DNA of 64,000 nucleotides from Bog-756 sp963701325 (GTDB taxonomy: Bacteria > Actinomycetota > Acidimicrobiia > Acidimicrobiales > RAAP-2): positions 3,844,001 to 3,908,000 of the forward strand of contig OY969604.1 of NCBI GenBank assembly GCA_963701325.1, written 5' to 3'. The notes beneath the pieces were generated by a model, which saw nothing but the letters and a program-made list of their open reading frames with translations, did no database searches and had not been told where the DNA came from. Position 1 is the stretch's first letter. Each line of letters starts with the position of its first letter. The position numbers and the translations under genes were made by a program. Shown here one piece after another: positions 42,184 to 50,285 of this stretch.

Positions 42184-42209
42184 AACCGCCGGCCCGAGGG
42201 CCGGCGGTT
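42184..42209. terminator. GC-rich hairpin
   Basis: AACCGCCGGCCC pairs perfectly with GGGCCGGCGGTT. It lies about 100 bases beyond the 3' end of the tmRNA and could stop transcription of that gene or of the remnant upstream. No T-run. Confidence 0.55.
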
Positions 42210-42246
42210 CGTCGTTCCGGGGTGGCGGACGAGTCATGAACTCAGT

Positions 42247-42318
42247 CGCCACCTCCAACGGGGGTTTCATGAACACTCAGGGCGTTCTTTCATGAACACC
42301 CCCCCCTTGGAGGTGGCG
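42247..42318. repeat. Inverted repeat that includes the tmRNA 3' end
   Basis: CGCCACCTCCAA (42247-42258) is an exact inverted copy of the tmRNA 3' terminal sequence (42307-42318 on the minus strand). A G-run (42260-42264) and a C8-run (42299-42306) extend the pairing. In the loop TTTCATGAACAC occurs twice (42265-42276 and 42288-42299). Confidence 0.6.
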
Positions 42319-42655
42319 GGAATCGAACCCGCGTCCTCCGGCTTCTCAGTGGGGCTTCTCCGAGCGCAGCCGGCGGTGATTGTCGGGACCGGTGCCGCTA
42401 CCGGCGACAACACCGGTCCGTATCCGACTGAGGTGTCCCTGACGGCCGGTCGGCACAGCTGTTCAGGTAAGTCCCACTAGATGGCGCCCGGATACCGGCC
42501 CGTGGAACTGAGACCGGTGGGACGTCGCAGTTTCTAGGCTGCGAGAACGAGCTGAGGCTCGCCGTTTGTGTTGTGTTCCGGCTCTTTAACGTGGCTCCGG
42601 AGACCACGGCTCGCTTCTCCCACATCGACGACCAGAGTCGAAGCCTGTCACCCCC
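42308..42655 (-). ncRNA. ssrA: tmRNA (transfer-messenger RNA)
   Basis: About 348 nt. The 5' GGGGGTG (42655-42649) pairs with the 3' CACCTCC next to the T arm, which reads GGGTTCGATTCCC; a discriminator A follows and CCA is not encoded. The tag frame, after GTTAAA, begins with GAG at 42584 and encodes EPEHNTNGEPQLVLAA before TAG at 42536-42534. Like other tags it ends in a hydrophobic LAA, the ClpXP degradation signal. tmRNA rescues stalled ribosomes together with SmpB, encoded just upstream on the same strand. The exact resume codon is inferred. Confidence 0.93.
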
Positions 42656-42718
42656 TGGGGTTTCCATTGGCGGCACCGGGAGGTGCCCCACAGCCACAGT
42701 CTACCGAACCGGCGTACC

Positions 42719-43267
42719 CTACTGATGCGAGCCGGACTTGGCCGCAGCCCGCGTTTCCCGGGCGGCGTCCCGCCCGGCGTCCCTCGCCGCGATCGCGTGC
42801 CGTTTGTCGTACTGCCTGCGCCCTCTGGCCAGGGCCAGATCCACTTTGGCCCGACCGTCCTTGAAGTAGATGGAGAGCGGCACCATGGTCAGCGACTGCT
42901 GTTTCGACCTGCCCATCCACTCGTCGATCTGGCGGCGGTGGAGCAGGAGCTTGCGTCGGCGGTCCGGATCGTGCGCGCCGAATCCGTTCGCCTGGGCGTA
43001 GGGCGGGATGTGCACGCCGAACAGCCACATCTCACCGTCGTCGATCCGGGCATAGGCGTCCTGCAGGGCGATCCGGCCCTCGCGCAGCGACTTGACCTCG
43101 GACCCCTGGAGGACCAGACCGCACTCCACGGTGTCCAGGATCTCGTAGTCGTGCCGGGCACGCCGGTTGGAGGCCACCAGCCGGTAAGCCTCCCGCCCAC
43201 CCTGGTTCCCGGATCCGCCTGTCGAACCGGGCGAGGCAGACCCACTCTTCTTCTTGGCCGCTGCCAT
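42719..43267 (-). CDS. smpB: SsrA-binding protein SmpB
   Basis: A 182-residue SmpB. After a basic, Gly/Ser-rich N-terminal extension of about 25 residues the fold begins YRLVASNRRARHDYEILDTV. GLVLQGSEVKSLREGRIALQ, DGEMWLFGVHIPPY and RRRKLLLHRRQIDEW are conserved tmRNA-binding parts. The basic C-terminal tail, GRRQYDKRHAIAARDAGRDA, reaches into the empty mRNA channel of the ribosome. It carries tmRNA to stalled ribosomes. The ssrA gene lies 64 bp downstream. The ATG stands 9 nt after TACGGT with no ribosome-binding site, so the mRNA may have almost no leader. Confidence 0.95.
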   Translation of the reverse strand: MAAAKKKSGSASPGSTGGSGNQGGREAYRLVASNRRARHDYEILDTVECGLVLQGSEVKSLREGRIALQDAYARIDDGEMWLFGVHIPPYAQANGFGAHDPDRRRKLLLHRRQIDEWMGRSKQQSLTMVPLSIYFKDGRAKVDLALARGRRQYDKRHAIAARDAGRDAARETRAAAKSGSHQ

Positions 43268-43324
43268 CCGATGACGACCGTAGTCGCCCGACTCCGGTGG
43301 CCTGTCCTCTAGCGTGAAGACGCC

Positions 43325-43732
43325 ATGCTCACCCTCCCCCGCAGCGTCCACGACCGGATGGTCGCCCACTGTCTGGTGGGACTCCCCGAGGAGGCGTGCG
43401 GCCTGCTCGGCGGCGATCTCGAGACCGGCGAGGCCGTCACCTGCTACCCGACCCGCAACGTCGCTGCGTCGGCCAAGCTCTACACGGTCGATCCCCGGGA
43501 GCACCTCTTGGCCGACCGTGACGCCGAAGCCTCGGGGAACGCGATCATCGGGGTCTTCCACTCCCACACCCACACCGAGGCCTACCCGTCGGCGACCGAT
43601 CTGGCCCAGGCACCGGATCCAACCTGGCATTACATCCTGGTCTCCCTGCGCGACACCGAACCGGTCGTGCGCAGCTACCGCATCATCGAGGGTCAACCGA
43701 CCGAGGAGCCGGTACGCCTGCTGTCCCGGTAG
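43325..43732 (+). CDS. mec: JAMM (MPN+) metalloprotease, Mec/QbsD type
   Basis: A 135-residue JAB1/MPN metalloprotease. The zinc-site motif is complete: E23 in PEEACGLLGG, then H79-S-H81 with S89 and D92 in HSHTHTEAYPSATD. In Mycobacterium the homologous enzyme (Rv1334) frees cysteine from the CysO-cysteine adduct; in Pseudomonas QbsD trims the carrier QbsE to expose its Gly-Gly. The carrier gene follows after 135 bp and ends in extra residues after Gly-Gly, so this enzyme may do both jobs here. TAGCGT lies 9 nt before the ATG, suggesting a nearly leaderless mRNA. Confidence 0.9.
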   Translation: MLTLPRSVHDRMVAHCLVGLPEEACGLLGGDLETGEAVTCYPTRNVAASAKLYTVDPREHLLADRDAEASGNAIIGVFHSHTHTEAYPSATDLAQAPDPTWHYILVSLRDTEPVVRSYRIIEGQPTEEPVRLLSR

Positions 43733-43867
43733 AATCCCAACTCAACCGGTCATGATTCAACGGTCTGCCGGCACTGGCGCCCGGGACGGGCGGGGTCCGG
43801 CCGATCCGAATCGAACAGCAGCCGTCCCGAATCGCGTGATCAGGTCCATGGACCCAAAGGAGAGCCC

Positions 43868-44173
43868 GTGCCCGTCCAAGTCAACCTACCGACCGTGCTC
43901 CGGTCCCACGCAGGGGGGGCCAAGACCGTGTCGGTCGAGGGGTCGACCGTCGGCGAGGTGCTCCAAGCTCTGGTAGCGAAGTACCCCGGACTCGCCGGGC
44001 AGGTCATCGACGACCACGGCGCCCTCCACCGGTTCGTGAACGTCTACGTCAACGATGACGACGTCCGCTACCTGTCGGCGACCGAGACCCCGGTCACCGA
44101 CTCGGACGAGCTCTCGATCCTGCCTGCCGTGGCCGGGGGAGCGCTCGCGGTCGGGACGCCGGCCGTGCCATGA
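43868..44173 (+). CDS. cysO: Sulfur carrier protein CysO (MoaD/ThiS family) with C-terminal extension
   Basis: A 101-residue ubiquitin-like sulfur carrier. The fold signatures are VQVNLPTVLRSHAGG, VGEVLQALVAKYPGL, RFVNVYVNDDDVRYL and ELSILPAVAGG. The active C-terminal Gly-Gly would be G90-G91, but ten residues, ALAVGTPAVP, follow. CysO of Mycobacterium ends at Gly-Gly. The extension must be removed before the carrier can be adenylated and loaded with sulfur; the JAMM protease next door is the obvious candidate. The GTG start has AAGGAGA upstream. The stop overlaps the cysM start (ATGA). Confidence 0.9.
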   Translation: MPVQVNLPTVLRSHAGGAKTVSVEGSTVGEVLQALVAKYPGLAGQVIDDHGALHRFVNVYVNDDDVRYLSATETPVTDSDELSILPAVAGGALAVGTPAVP

Positions 44174-45117
44174 CCCGGTACGCCTCGGCGCTCGATCTCA
44201 TCGGTAACACGCCGCTGGTCGACATCTCGCCGTTGAGCCCCAATCCGGACGTCCGGATCTTCATGAAGCTCGAGGGACAGAACCCAGGTGGTTCGGTCAA
44301 GGACCGGGTCGCCCTCGCGATGGTCGAAGAGGCAGAGAAGGACGGGCGACTCACGCCAGGTGCCACGTTGATCGAGCCATCCTCGGGCAACACGGGGATC
44401 GGACTCGCGCTGGTGTGCCGGATGAAGGGGTACCACCTCAAGGTGGTCCTGGCCACCAACGTCTCGATCGAACGCCGGCAGCTGCTCGAGTCCTGGGGCG
44501 CGGAGATCATCGAGTCCCCGGGTGCCGAGGGCTCCAATGGCGCAGTCCGTCGGGCCCAGGCCCTGGCCGCCGAACATCCCGAGTGGGCCTTCCTCTACCA
44601 ATACGCCAATCCTGCGAATCCGAGAGCCCACTACGAGGGAACCGGACCGGAGATCTGGCGGGACTGCCCGGAGGTCACCCACTTCGTGGCCGGATTGGGC
44701 ACGTCGGGCACCCTGCTCGGCGTCGGTCGCTATCTGAAGGAGCAGAACCCGGAGATCGCGGTCCTGGCGATCGAACCGCCGGCCGGTGAGCTGGTCGACG
44801 GACTCCGCAATCTGGACGACGGCTACATCCCCCCGATCTTCGTCGAGGGGCACGGTGCCGAACTCCTCGACGGCAAGAAGATCGTGCGACCACGCGCGTC
44901 CATCGAATGGACCCGACGGCTCACCGATGTAGGCATCTTCGCCGGCATCTCGACCGGCGCGATCCTGTCCGGAGCCGTCAAGACCGCTGAGTCGATCGAA
45001 TCGGGGGTCATCGTGACGGTCAGCCCCGACGGCGGGTGGAAGTACCTCTCGACCGGGGCGTGGACCGACGACATCGACGTCGTCGAGGCCCGGGCGAAGC
45101 AGATCACCTATTTTTGA
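44170..45117 (+). CDS. cysM: O-phosphoserine sulfhydrylase CysM (CysO-dependent cysteine synthase)
   Basis: A 315-residue PLP enzyme of the cysteine synthase family. K44 in NPGGSVKDRVA forms the Schiff base, PSSGNTG binds the substrate carboxylate and GLGTSGTLLGVGR the PLP phosphate. It has the CysM features SIERRQLLESWGAEI and LRNLDDGYIP, where the Mycobacterium enzyme has an Arg that recognises O-phosphoserine. It takes sulfur from thiocarboxylated CysO, giving CysO-cysteine. It overlaps cysO by 4 bases, so the two are translationally coupled. The C-terminus, WKYLSTGAW, is typical. Confidence 0.93.
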   Translation: MTRYASALDLIGNTPLVDISPLSPNPDVRIFMKLEGQNPGGSVKDRVALAMVEEAEKDGRLTPGATLIEPSSGNTGIGLALVCRMKGYHLKVVLATNVSIERRQLLESWGAEIIESPGAEGSNGAVRRAQALAAEHPEWAFLYQYANPANPRAHYEGTGPEIWRDCPEVTHFVAGLGTSGTLLGVGRYLKEQNPEIAVLAIEPPAGELVDGLRNLDDGYIPPIFVEGHGAELLDGKKIVRPRASIEWTRRLTDVGIFAGISTGAILSGAVKTAESIESGVIVTVSPDGGWKYLSTGAWTDDIDVVEARAKQITYF

Positions 45118-45237
45118 GCCTCGGGGGACGGCCCGAGCAGCCGGTTCCCGCCATGTCGTCCACCGTCACGGTTGCCTGGATGGACACCGAGGGTCCCTCC
45201 GACGGAGAGTAGAGCGAACAATCGAAGGGAGCGCACT

Positions 45238-46002
45238 GTGAGCGAGGGAACGATGAGCAGGCAGACGACCGAGCGGGCCGACGGGCGGTCCGTCGACCAG
45301 CTGCGGCCTGCGTCCTTCGAGCGCGACTTCACCGTGTTCGCTCCGGGCTCCGTCCTGGTCTCGATGGGCCGCACCCGGGTCCTGTGCACCGCCTCGGTAG
45401 AGGAGCGGGTCCCACCGTGGATGCGGGGCACCGGCAAGGGTTGGGTCACCGCCGAGTATTCCCTCCTGCCGGGTTCGACCGGGGAGCGAGTGACCCGGGA
45501 GGCAGCCAAGGGCAAACAGTCAGGACGCACCCAGGAGATCCAGCGCCTCATCGGGCGCTCGTTGCGTTCGGTCTGCGACATGGTGGCGCTCGGAGAGCTC
45601 CAGATCACGGTGGACTGTGACGTGCTCCAGGCCGACGGCGGGACACGCACGGCATCGATCTGTGGCGCCTACGTTGCGCTACACGACGCCCTGACCCGCC
45701 TCGTCCAGAAGGGGACCCTACGGGCAAATCCGCTGACCGAGGCGGTGGCGGCTGTCTCGGTCGGGGTGGTCGACGGCGTCTGCATGCTCGACCTCCCCTA
45801 CGAGGAGGATGCACGTGCCGAGGTCGACATGAACGTCGTGATGACCTCGTCGGGTCGGTTCATCGAAGTCCAGGGCACCGCCGAAGGCATGCCCTTCACC
45901 AAGAGCGAGCTCGACGAGCTGTTGAGTCTCGCCGAGCACGGGATCGCCCACCTCCTCGACCTCCAGGCCGAGACGCTGGCCGAGGCCCCCGCGCCCCGCT
46001 GA
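45238..46002 (+). CDS. rph: Ribonuclease PH
   Basis: A 254-residue phosphorolytic 3' exoribonuclease that trims tRNA precursors. Conserved parts are RADGRSVDQLRP, RTRVLCTASVEERVPPWMRG, GERVTREAAKGKQSGRTQEI with the arginines that bind RNA and phosphate, LIGRSLRSV, and DVLQADGGTRTASICGAYVA. It works as a ring-shaped hexamer in the cytoplasm. The GTG at 45238 has GAAGGGAG upstream; an ATG at 45253 with GAGGGA is an equally good start. rdgB follows after 17 bp, as in Mycobacterium, so they form an operon. Confidence 0.95.
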   Translation: MSEGTMSRQTTERADGRSVDQLRPASFERDFTVFAPGSVLVSMGRTRVLCTASVEERVPPWMRGTGKGWVTAEYSLLPGSTGERVTREAAKGKQSGRTQEIQRLIGRSLRSVCDMVALGELQITVDCDVLQADGGTRTASICGAYVALHDALTRLVQKGTLRANPLTEAVAAVSVGVVDGVCMLDLPYEEDARAEVDMNVVMTSSGRFIEVQGTAEGMPFTKSELDELLSLAEHGIAHLLDLQAETLAEAPAPR

Positions 46003-46019
46003 GCCGCACTCGACCGCCG

Positions 46020-46649
46020 ATGGACGAGCAGCGCATGGTGGTGGCCAGCGCGAACCCGGACAAGGCCTCGGAGATCGCTGCCATCCTCGGGGAGGCTTCA
46101 GGCCTGATCCTGATCCCCCGGCCTCCTGGAGTGCCGGACGTGGAGGAGACCGGCGAGACCCTCGCGGAGAATGCCCGCCTGAAGGCGCGGGCCCTCTGCG
46201 AGGCGACCGGGCTGCCCGCGGTCGCTGACGACACCGGGCTCGAGGTCGACGCGCTCGGCGGTGCACCCGGCGTCTACTCGGCACGGTTCGCCGGCGAACA
46301 CGCCACCTACGCCGACAACGTGGCAAAGCTTCTCGGCGAGCTCGAGCGGGTGGGGGCCGTCGCTCCGAGTGAGCGCAGCGCTCGGTTCAGGACCGTCGCC
46401 TTGGTCGCCTACCCGGACGGGGGTGAGCTGTCGGCCGTCGGCGAAGTGAGCGGCACGATCGCGGCCCGTACGTCCGGCGAATTCGGATTCGGATACGACC
46501 CGGTGTTCGCTCCGGACGGCCTCGACGGCCGGACGTTCGCCCAGATGGATCCCGAGGAGAAACACGCCGTCTCCCACCGCGGCAGGGCCTTCCGGGCACT
46601 CGCCGAGCGCTTGGCCGGGAGTCCCGACGGTGACCCGGGTCCCCACTGA
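46020..46649 (+). CDS. rdgB: XTP/dITP diphosphatase (RdgB/HAM1)
   Basis: A 209-residue house-cleaning enzyme that hydrolyses dITP, XTP and other deaminated purine triphosphates to the monophosphate. The nucleotide-binding start is VVASANPDKASEI (SANPDK at 10-15); then GETLAENARLKA, AVADDTGLEVDALGGAPGVYS with the catalytic acidic residues, and GFGYDPVF with MDPEEKHAVSHRGRA. All family motifs are present. It lies 17 bp after rph. Confidence 0.95.
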   Translation: MDEQRMVVASANPDKASEIAAILGEASGLILIPRPPGVPDVEETGETLAENARLKARALCEATGLPAVADDTGLEVDALGGAPGVYSARFAGEHATYADNVAKLLGELERVGAVAPSERSARFRTVALVAYPDGGELSAVGEVSGTIAARTSGEFGFGYDPVFAPDGLDGRTFAQMDPEEKHAVSHRGRAFRALAERLAGSPDGDPGPH

Positions 46650-46705
46650 TGCCTGCCAGCTCCCATTAGCGTCGCAGCCGTGTCGGCCGGCGACGGGCAG
46701 AGCCC

Positions 46706-47188
46706 ATGAGCGACCTCTCGCAGGGCCTCGGTTGGTGGCAGGCATCGGATGGCAAGTGGTACTCGCCGGCCCAGGCCCCCGGGCCCGCACCCATGGTAGG
46801 GCGACCGCCCGTTGCGCTACCTCTCCCACCGCCGTACGCCGCACCTCCCGCCTACCCGTCCTCCGCGGCCTATGGCTATCCACCCGGAGGTGCGTACGGG
46901 TATCCGGCGATCCCCCGGAACAACGGCCTGGCCATCGCCTCGATGGTGTGCTCGTTCTTCTTCTGGGTCTACGGGATCCCGGCAGTGCTGGCGATCATCT
47001 TCGGGTTCGTCGCCCGGTCGCAAATCAAGCGGTCCAACGGCGCAGAGCGCGGCGGGGGCATGGCCCTGGCAGGAATCATCATCGGGTTCCTGGGGATCGC
47101 GCTCGGCGTCGTCCTGGTCGTCGTCGTGGTCGTCGTTCTGCGCAACTGCACCCACGACGGCACCTGCACCGTCACGACCACCTCGTGA
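46706..47188 (+). CDS. GWW-ASDGKWY domain membrane protein (DUF4190-like)
   Basis: A 160-residue protein. It begins SQGLGWWQASDGKWYSP, the short Trp-rich domain also present at 17960. A long Pro/Tyr/Ala linker (residues 20-72) follows, then two membrane helices, GLAIASMVCSFFFWVYGIPA with GFVARSQIKRSNGAERGGGM between and IIIGFLGIALGVVLV after, which is the DUF4190 layout. The C-terminus has a short loop with two cysteines (NCTHDGTC) outside. Function unknown. It is 56 bp after rdgB and may be read through from that operon. Confidence 0.75.
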   Translation: MSDLSQGLGWWQASDGKWYSPAQAPGPAPMVGRPPVALPLPPPYAAPPAYPSSAAYGYPPGGAYGYPAIPRNNGLAIASMVCSFFFWVYGIPAVLAIIFGFVARSQIKRSNGAERGGGMALAGIIIGFLGIALGVVLVVVVVVVLRNCTHDGTCTVTTTS

Positions 47189-47207
47189 GCGGGGCGTCCG
47201 TGGAGAC

Positions 47208-48194
47208 TCAGGCGATGCCGCTGTCCGTGTCGTGCGACTCGGCAACCGGAGTCCACGGGTCGCCGGCGATCGGCGGCGGCATGATGGCCACCTCGGCAAG
47301 CCCGTCGTGGCCATCGTCGCGGGACGCGGCCGGCGATTCGGTGCCGGGTGGCGGCGGGACGCCGTCCGGCGTGCCGCCCTCGTCTCCACGAGTGGAACCG
47401 AACGGCGGGGTCGGGAGCGCGGTCACCGGATCGAGGTCGGTCACCACTGCCACCGGTCGTGGCACCGGTCCGTCCGGGGCCTCCTCCGCCGCCCGCAGGA
47501 CGATCAGCCCGGCATCGTGGAGGTCCCGGAGCGTGCGCAGGACGACGATCTGTTCGCCGCCGGTCTGGTCGAGCACGTCGCGCACCGAGAGCCCGTTGGT
47601 GCCCACGGTGGTCAGGACCTGCCACTGGTCGCCCCGGATCTGGACGTCCTGGCCGGGAGGGGTGGGGGAGAGCGCGACCACCGACTCGAGCGGCACCACG
47701 TCCCTGATCTCCCGCCACTCCTCGACCTGGGGGCGCACCTCGTCGAGCACGGCCTCGACCGGGGCGGTGGGCTGGCCACTCGAGGAGACGATTCCGGCCG
47801 TGTAGCTGAACCACCCGTCGACTGCGCAGGCCAGTTCGAAGACGGCCTGGCCGATGGTGGTGGCGGCTCCGACCTCGGCGTTGGACAACTCACCGCCGTC
47901 CAGCCAGAGCCTGCCTTCGACACCCTCGCCCACCACCTCGAGCTCGCCGGTCTGAGCGGTCGATGCGAGCAGGCTGAGCACGTCGGAGAGCGAGAACACG
48001 CTCAACGAGCCCACCAGGGACGCGTCGACCGGCCGTGTGGTCGTGTCCTCCTGGATCACGGGGAACTCGTCGCGAGTGATCCGTTCGTGATCCGCCACTG
48101 GCACCGGCCCGAAGGGCCGATCCGGCAGTGGCGACGCCGACGACCCGGAGGGTCGGTACGGGTTCTGATCGGTCATGACAGCTTGCTCGTTCAT
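47208..48194 (-). CDS. DUF4388 (PATAN-like) domain protein
   Basis: A 328-residue soluble protein. After a disordered start of about 50 residues comes the DUF4388 domain (about 57-140: GSLSVFSLSDVLSLLASTAQ, TGELEVVGEGVEGRLWL, DGGELSNAEVG), found in bacterial signalling and gliding proteins. A second region (about 170-265) looks like a winged-helix (WQVLTTVGTNGLSVRDVLDQ, IVVLRTLRDLHDAGLI). The C-terminus is Pro-rich and disordered. A regulatory scaffold is likely but the partner is unknown. The ATG has GGGAGG upstream. It is divergent from the methyltransferase gene with 199 bp between. Confidence 0.78.
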   Translation of the reverse strand: MNEQAVMTDQNPYRPSGSSASPLPDRPFGPVPVADHERITRDEFPVIQEDTTTRPVDASLVGSLSVFSLSDVLSLLASTAQTGELEVVGEGVEGRLWLDGGELSNAEVGAATTIGQAVFELACAVDGWFSYTAGIVSSSGQPTAPVEAVLDEVRPQVEEWREIRDVVPLESVVALSPTPPGQDVQIRGDQWQVLTTVGTNGLSVRDVLDQTGGEQIVVLRTLRDLHDAGLIVLRAAEEAPDGPVPRPVAVVTDLDPVTALPTPPFGSTRGDEGGTPDGVPPPPGTESPAASRDDGHDGLAEVAIMPPPIAGDPWTPVAESHDTDSGIA

Positions 48195-48379
48195 CGGTGA
48201 TCCTCCCGCGGACCCGCGTCTCCTGACCATGGTTCCTGTGCTTTCCTCCGTGGTTCCTGACCCCACAATAACCGCGCTGAGTGAAAAACTCCACACAAAT
48301 AGTGGTAATTCCCTGGTCCTCGGGGGACCCGGGCAGATTCCGGGGTCCACCTCGGAAAATGCGGGAAAATCGCCACGGC

Positions 48380-48385
48380 TAACCT
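48380..48385 (+). promoter_or_regulatory. -10 box of a likely leaderless transcript (methyltransferase gene)
   Basis: TAACCT lies 8 nt before the ATG at 48394. No ribosome-binding site is visible. Confidence 0.42.
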
Positions 48386-48393
48386 CGCATCCC

Positions 48394-49392
48394 ATGCCGT
48401 CGGACCCCTGGAAGTCGGCCGCCGACGTGGCCCGTAGAGCGGCCGCCGACCTGGCTGCACGTCACCGGGGGGTCCGTTCGCTATTCGAACGAGCAGGGCG
48501 GGAGCTCACCGGGGCCGCTGAACGGGGGCTCACCCTGGCCGAGGCACGTACCGCGCCCGCCGATGGCACCTATGGCGGCTCCTACTTCGGCGAGGGCCGG
48601 GACAGTTCGGGTGACCGGGAGGGTCGTTCCGGATACGCCCGCTATGACCGGGTGGCCTCGAACGCCGACATCGCCGGGTGGCTGCTCTGGAGGAACTTCC
48701 GGGTCCGGACCGCCTTGGACGTCGGCTGCGCCACCGGCTACCTGGTCGAGGTGCTTCGCGAGCGGGGGATCGATGCGGAGGGGTGCGACCTGAGCCGGTT
48801 CGCGGTCGAGCACGCCACGCCCGGCGCGACCGGGCACGTGCGGGTGGCCGACCTCTTCGCCGGACTGCCATGGGACGACGGGGCCTTCGAGCTGGTCACC
48901 ACGCTCGAGATCCTCGAGCACCTGCGGCCGGATCGGGTGCCCGCAGCCATCGCCGAGCTCGCCCGGGTCTGCGGCGGCCATTTGCTCGCGACCATCCCTT
49001 CCTTCGGGCCCAACCGGTCGGGGCCCGACGGGCACTTCGAGGGAAAGGTGCGCCCGGAGCGGGTCGACCACTACCGCTCCCTCGGACCCGACTACCGGGG
49101 CCCGGTGCCGGAGGCCGATCTGGCGCTCGACGCCGACGGCCGGTTGGTGGAGGGCCACCTCACCATCGCCTCGTTCGAATGGTGGACGGCGCAGTTCGCC
49201 GAGGCCGGGTTTGTCCGGTGCGCCGATGTCGAAGAGCGGCTCTACCTCGACATCGAGCCCGCAGCGTTGGCCTCGTTCTGGAACCTCTATGTGTTCCGGC
49301 TCCCCGGCGCCGATCCGCGCGTGGTCGACCCACGTGAACCGGGGCTGACGCTGGCCGAGCTCGGACTCACCCACCCGCTCGTCGGATCGTGA
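48394..49392 (+). CDS. SAM-dependent methyltransferase
   Basis: A 332-residue methyltransferase. Motif I is ALDVGCATGYLVE at about residues 107-119, preceded by a helical domain with YFGEGRDSSGDREGRSGYARY, the kind of Tyr/Gly-rich entry seen in glycan-related methyltransferases. ELVTTLEILEHLRPDRVPAA is the post-I region. The acceptor is unknown; sugars or lipids of the envelope are possible. The start at 48394 is chosen because of the TAACCT box; the frame is open 219 bases further upstream, across the promoter of the divergent gene. Confidence 0.82.
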   Translation: MPSDPWKSAADVARRAAADLAARHRGVRSLFERAGRELTGAAERGLTLAEARTAPADGTYGGSYFGEGRDSSGDREGRSGYARYDRVASNADIAGWLLWRNFRVRTALDVGCATGYLVEVLRERGIDAEGCDLSRFAVEHATPGATGHVRVADLFAGLPWDDGAFELVTTLEILEHLRPDRVPAAIAELARVCGGHLLATIPSFGPNRSGPDGHFEGKVRPERVDHYRSLGPDYRGPVPEADLALDADGRLVEGHLTIASFEWWTAQFAEAGFVRCADVEERLYLDIEPAALASFWNLYVFRLPGADPRVVDPREPGLTLAELGLTHPLVGS

Positions 49393-49420
49393 TCTGTCGC
49401 CACACCGTCATGGTGCATCG

Positions 49421-50248
49421 ATGACCGAACCTCCGATCCCCGTCGTTTTCGCCGGCTACGACGACTTCGCCCATCTTCGATTCGACCGCCCGGGCCACGG
49501 CGTCCTCCTCATCACCATCGACCGTCCAGCAGTGCTCAACGCGGCCGACGAGCGGCTCCACCGCGAGTTCTCCGCTATCTGGCGGGTCGTCGACCAGGAC
49601 GACTCGGTCGCGGTGTCGGTGATCACAGGTGCCGGCCGGGCCTTTTCAGCCGGCGGGGACCTGGGCATGGTCGAACGGATGACCACCGATTATGCGGCGA
49701 CCCTGGAGCAGTTGCGGGATGCCCGGGCGGTCGTCGACGAGATGCTGGCCTCGGTCAAGCCGGTCGTGTCGGCGATCAACGGGGTGGCGGTCGGGGCCGG
49801 GTTGGCCGTGGCCCTCCTCGCCGACGTGAGCGTGATGGGCACCTCGGCCCGCCTCTCGGACGGGCACGCTCGGCTCGGCGTGGCGGCGGGGGACCACGCG
49901 GCGTTGCTCTGGCCGCTCCTCTGCGGCATGGCGCGCGCCAAGTACTACCTGATGACCGGCGACTTCGTCGACGGACCCGAAGCCGAGCGGATCGGCCTGG
50001 TCACCCGCTGCGTCCCCGACGAGCGGGTGTTGCCCGAGGCTCTTGCCATCGCCGAGCGTCTGGCCGCCGGGTCGCGCACCGCCATGCAGTGGACCAAGCG
50101 GGTCATGAACCAGTGGATGCTCCAGGCGGCTCCGGTCTTCGGCGAATCCCTTGCCCTGGAGATGCTCGGGTTCCTCGGGCCCGATGCCGCCGAAGGCCTC
50201 CGTGCACTCCGCGAGCGACGCGACCCTGACTTCCCGTCGGCCCGCTGA
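49421..50248 (+). CDS. Enoyl-CoA hydratase/isomerase family protein
   Basis: A 275-residue crotonase-fold protein. GVLLITIDRPAVLNAADERL is the first CoA-binding part, GRAFSAGGDLGMVE gives the first oxyanion-hole loop, and INGVAVGAGLAVALLADVSV the second. At the position of the second catalytic Glu of true hydratases the loop reads LSDGHARLGVAAGDHAALLWP, with Gly-Asp instead, so the reaction may differ (isomerase, dehalogenase or hydrolase). It stands alone, 28 bp after the methyltransferase. No ribosome-binding site is clear. Confidence 0.87.
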   Translation: MTEPPIPVVFAGYDDFAHLRFDRPGHGVLLITIDRPAVLNAADERLHREFSAIWRVVDQDDSVAVSVITGAGRAFSAGGDLGMVERMTTDYAATLEQLRDARAVVDEMLASVKPVVSAINGVAVGAGLAVALLADVSVMGTSARLSDGHARLGVAAGDHAALLWPLLCGMARAKYYLMTGDFVDGPEAERIGLVTRCVPDERVLPEALAIAERLAAGSRTAMQWTKRVMNQWMLQAAPVFGESLALEMLGFLGPDAAEGLRALRERRDPDFPSAR

Positions 50249-50285
50249 TCGGGTCCGCGGTCGAGGTGTCGCTACCGCCCCGGGG

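Noticed and set aside
42299..42306. C8 homopolymer as a phase-variation site
   Set aside because: It lies outside any coding sequence, just after the tmRNA 3' end, and is better explained as part of the inverted repeat.
46630..48200. Plus-strand open frames opposite the DUF4388 gene
   Set aside because: They are antisense to a gene with a good ribosome-binding site and a recognised domain, and have low-complexity Arg/Ser/Pro composition.
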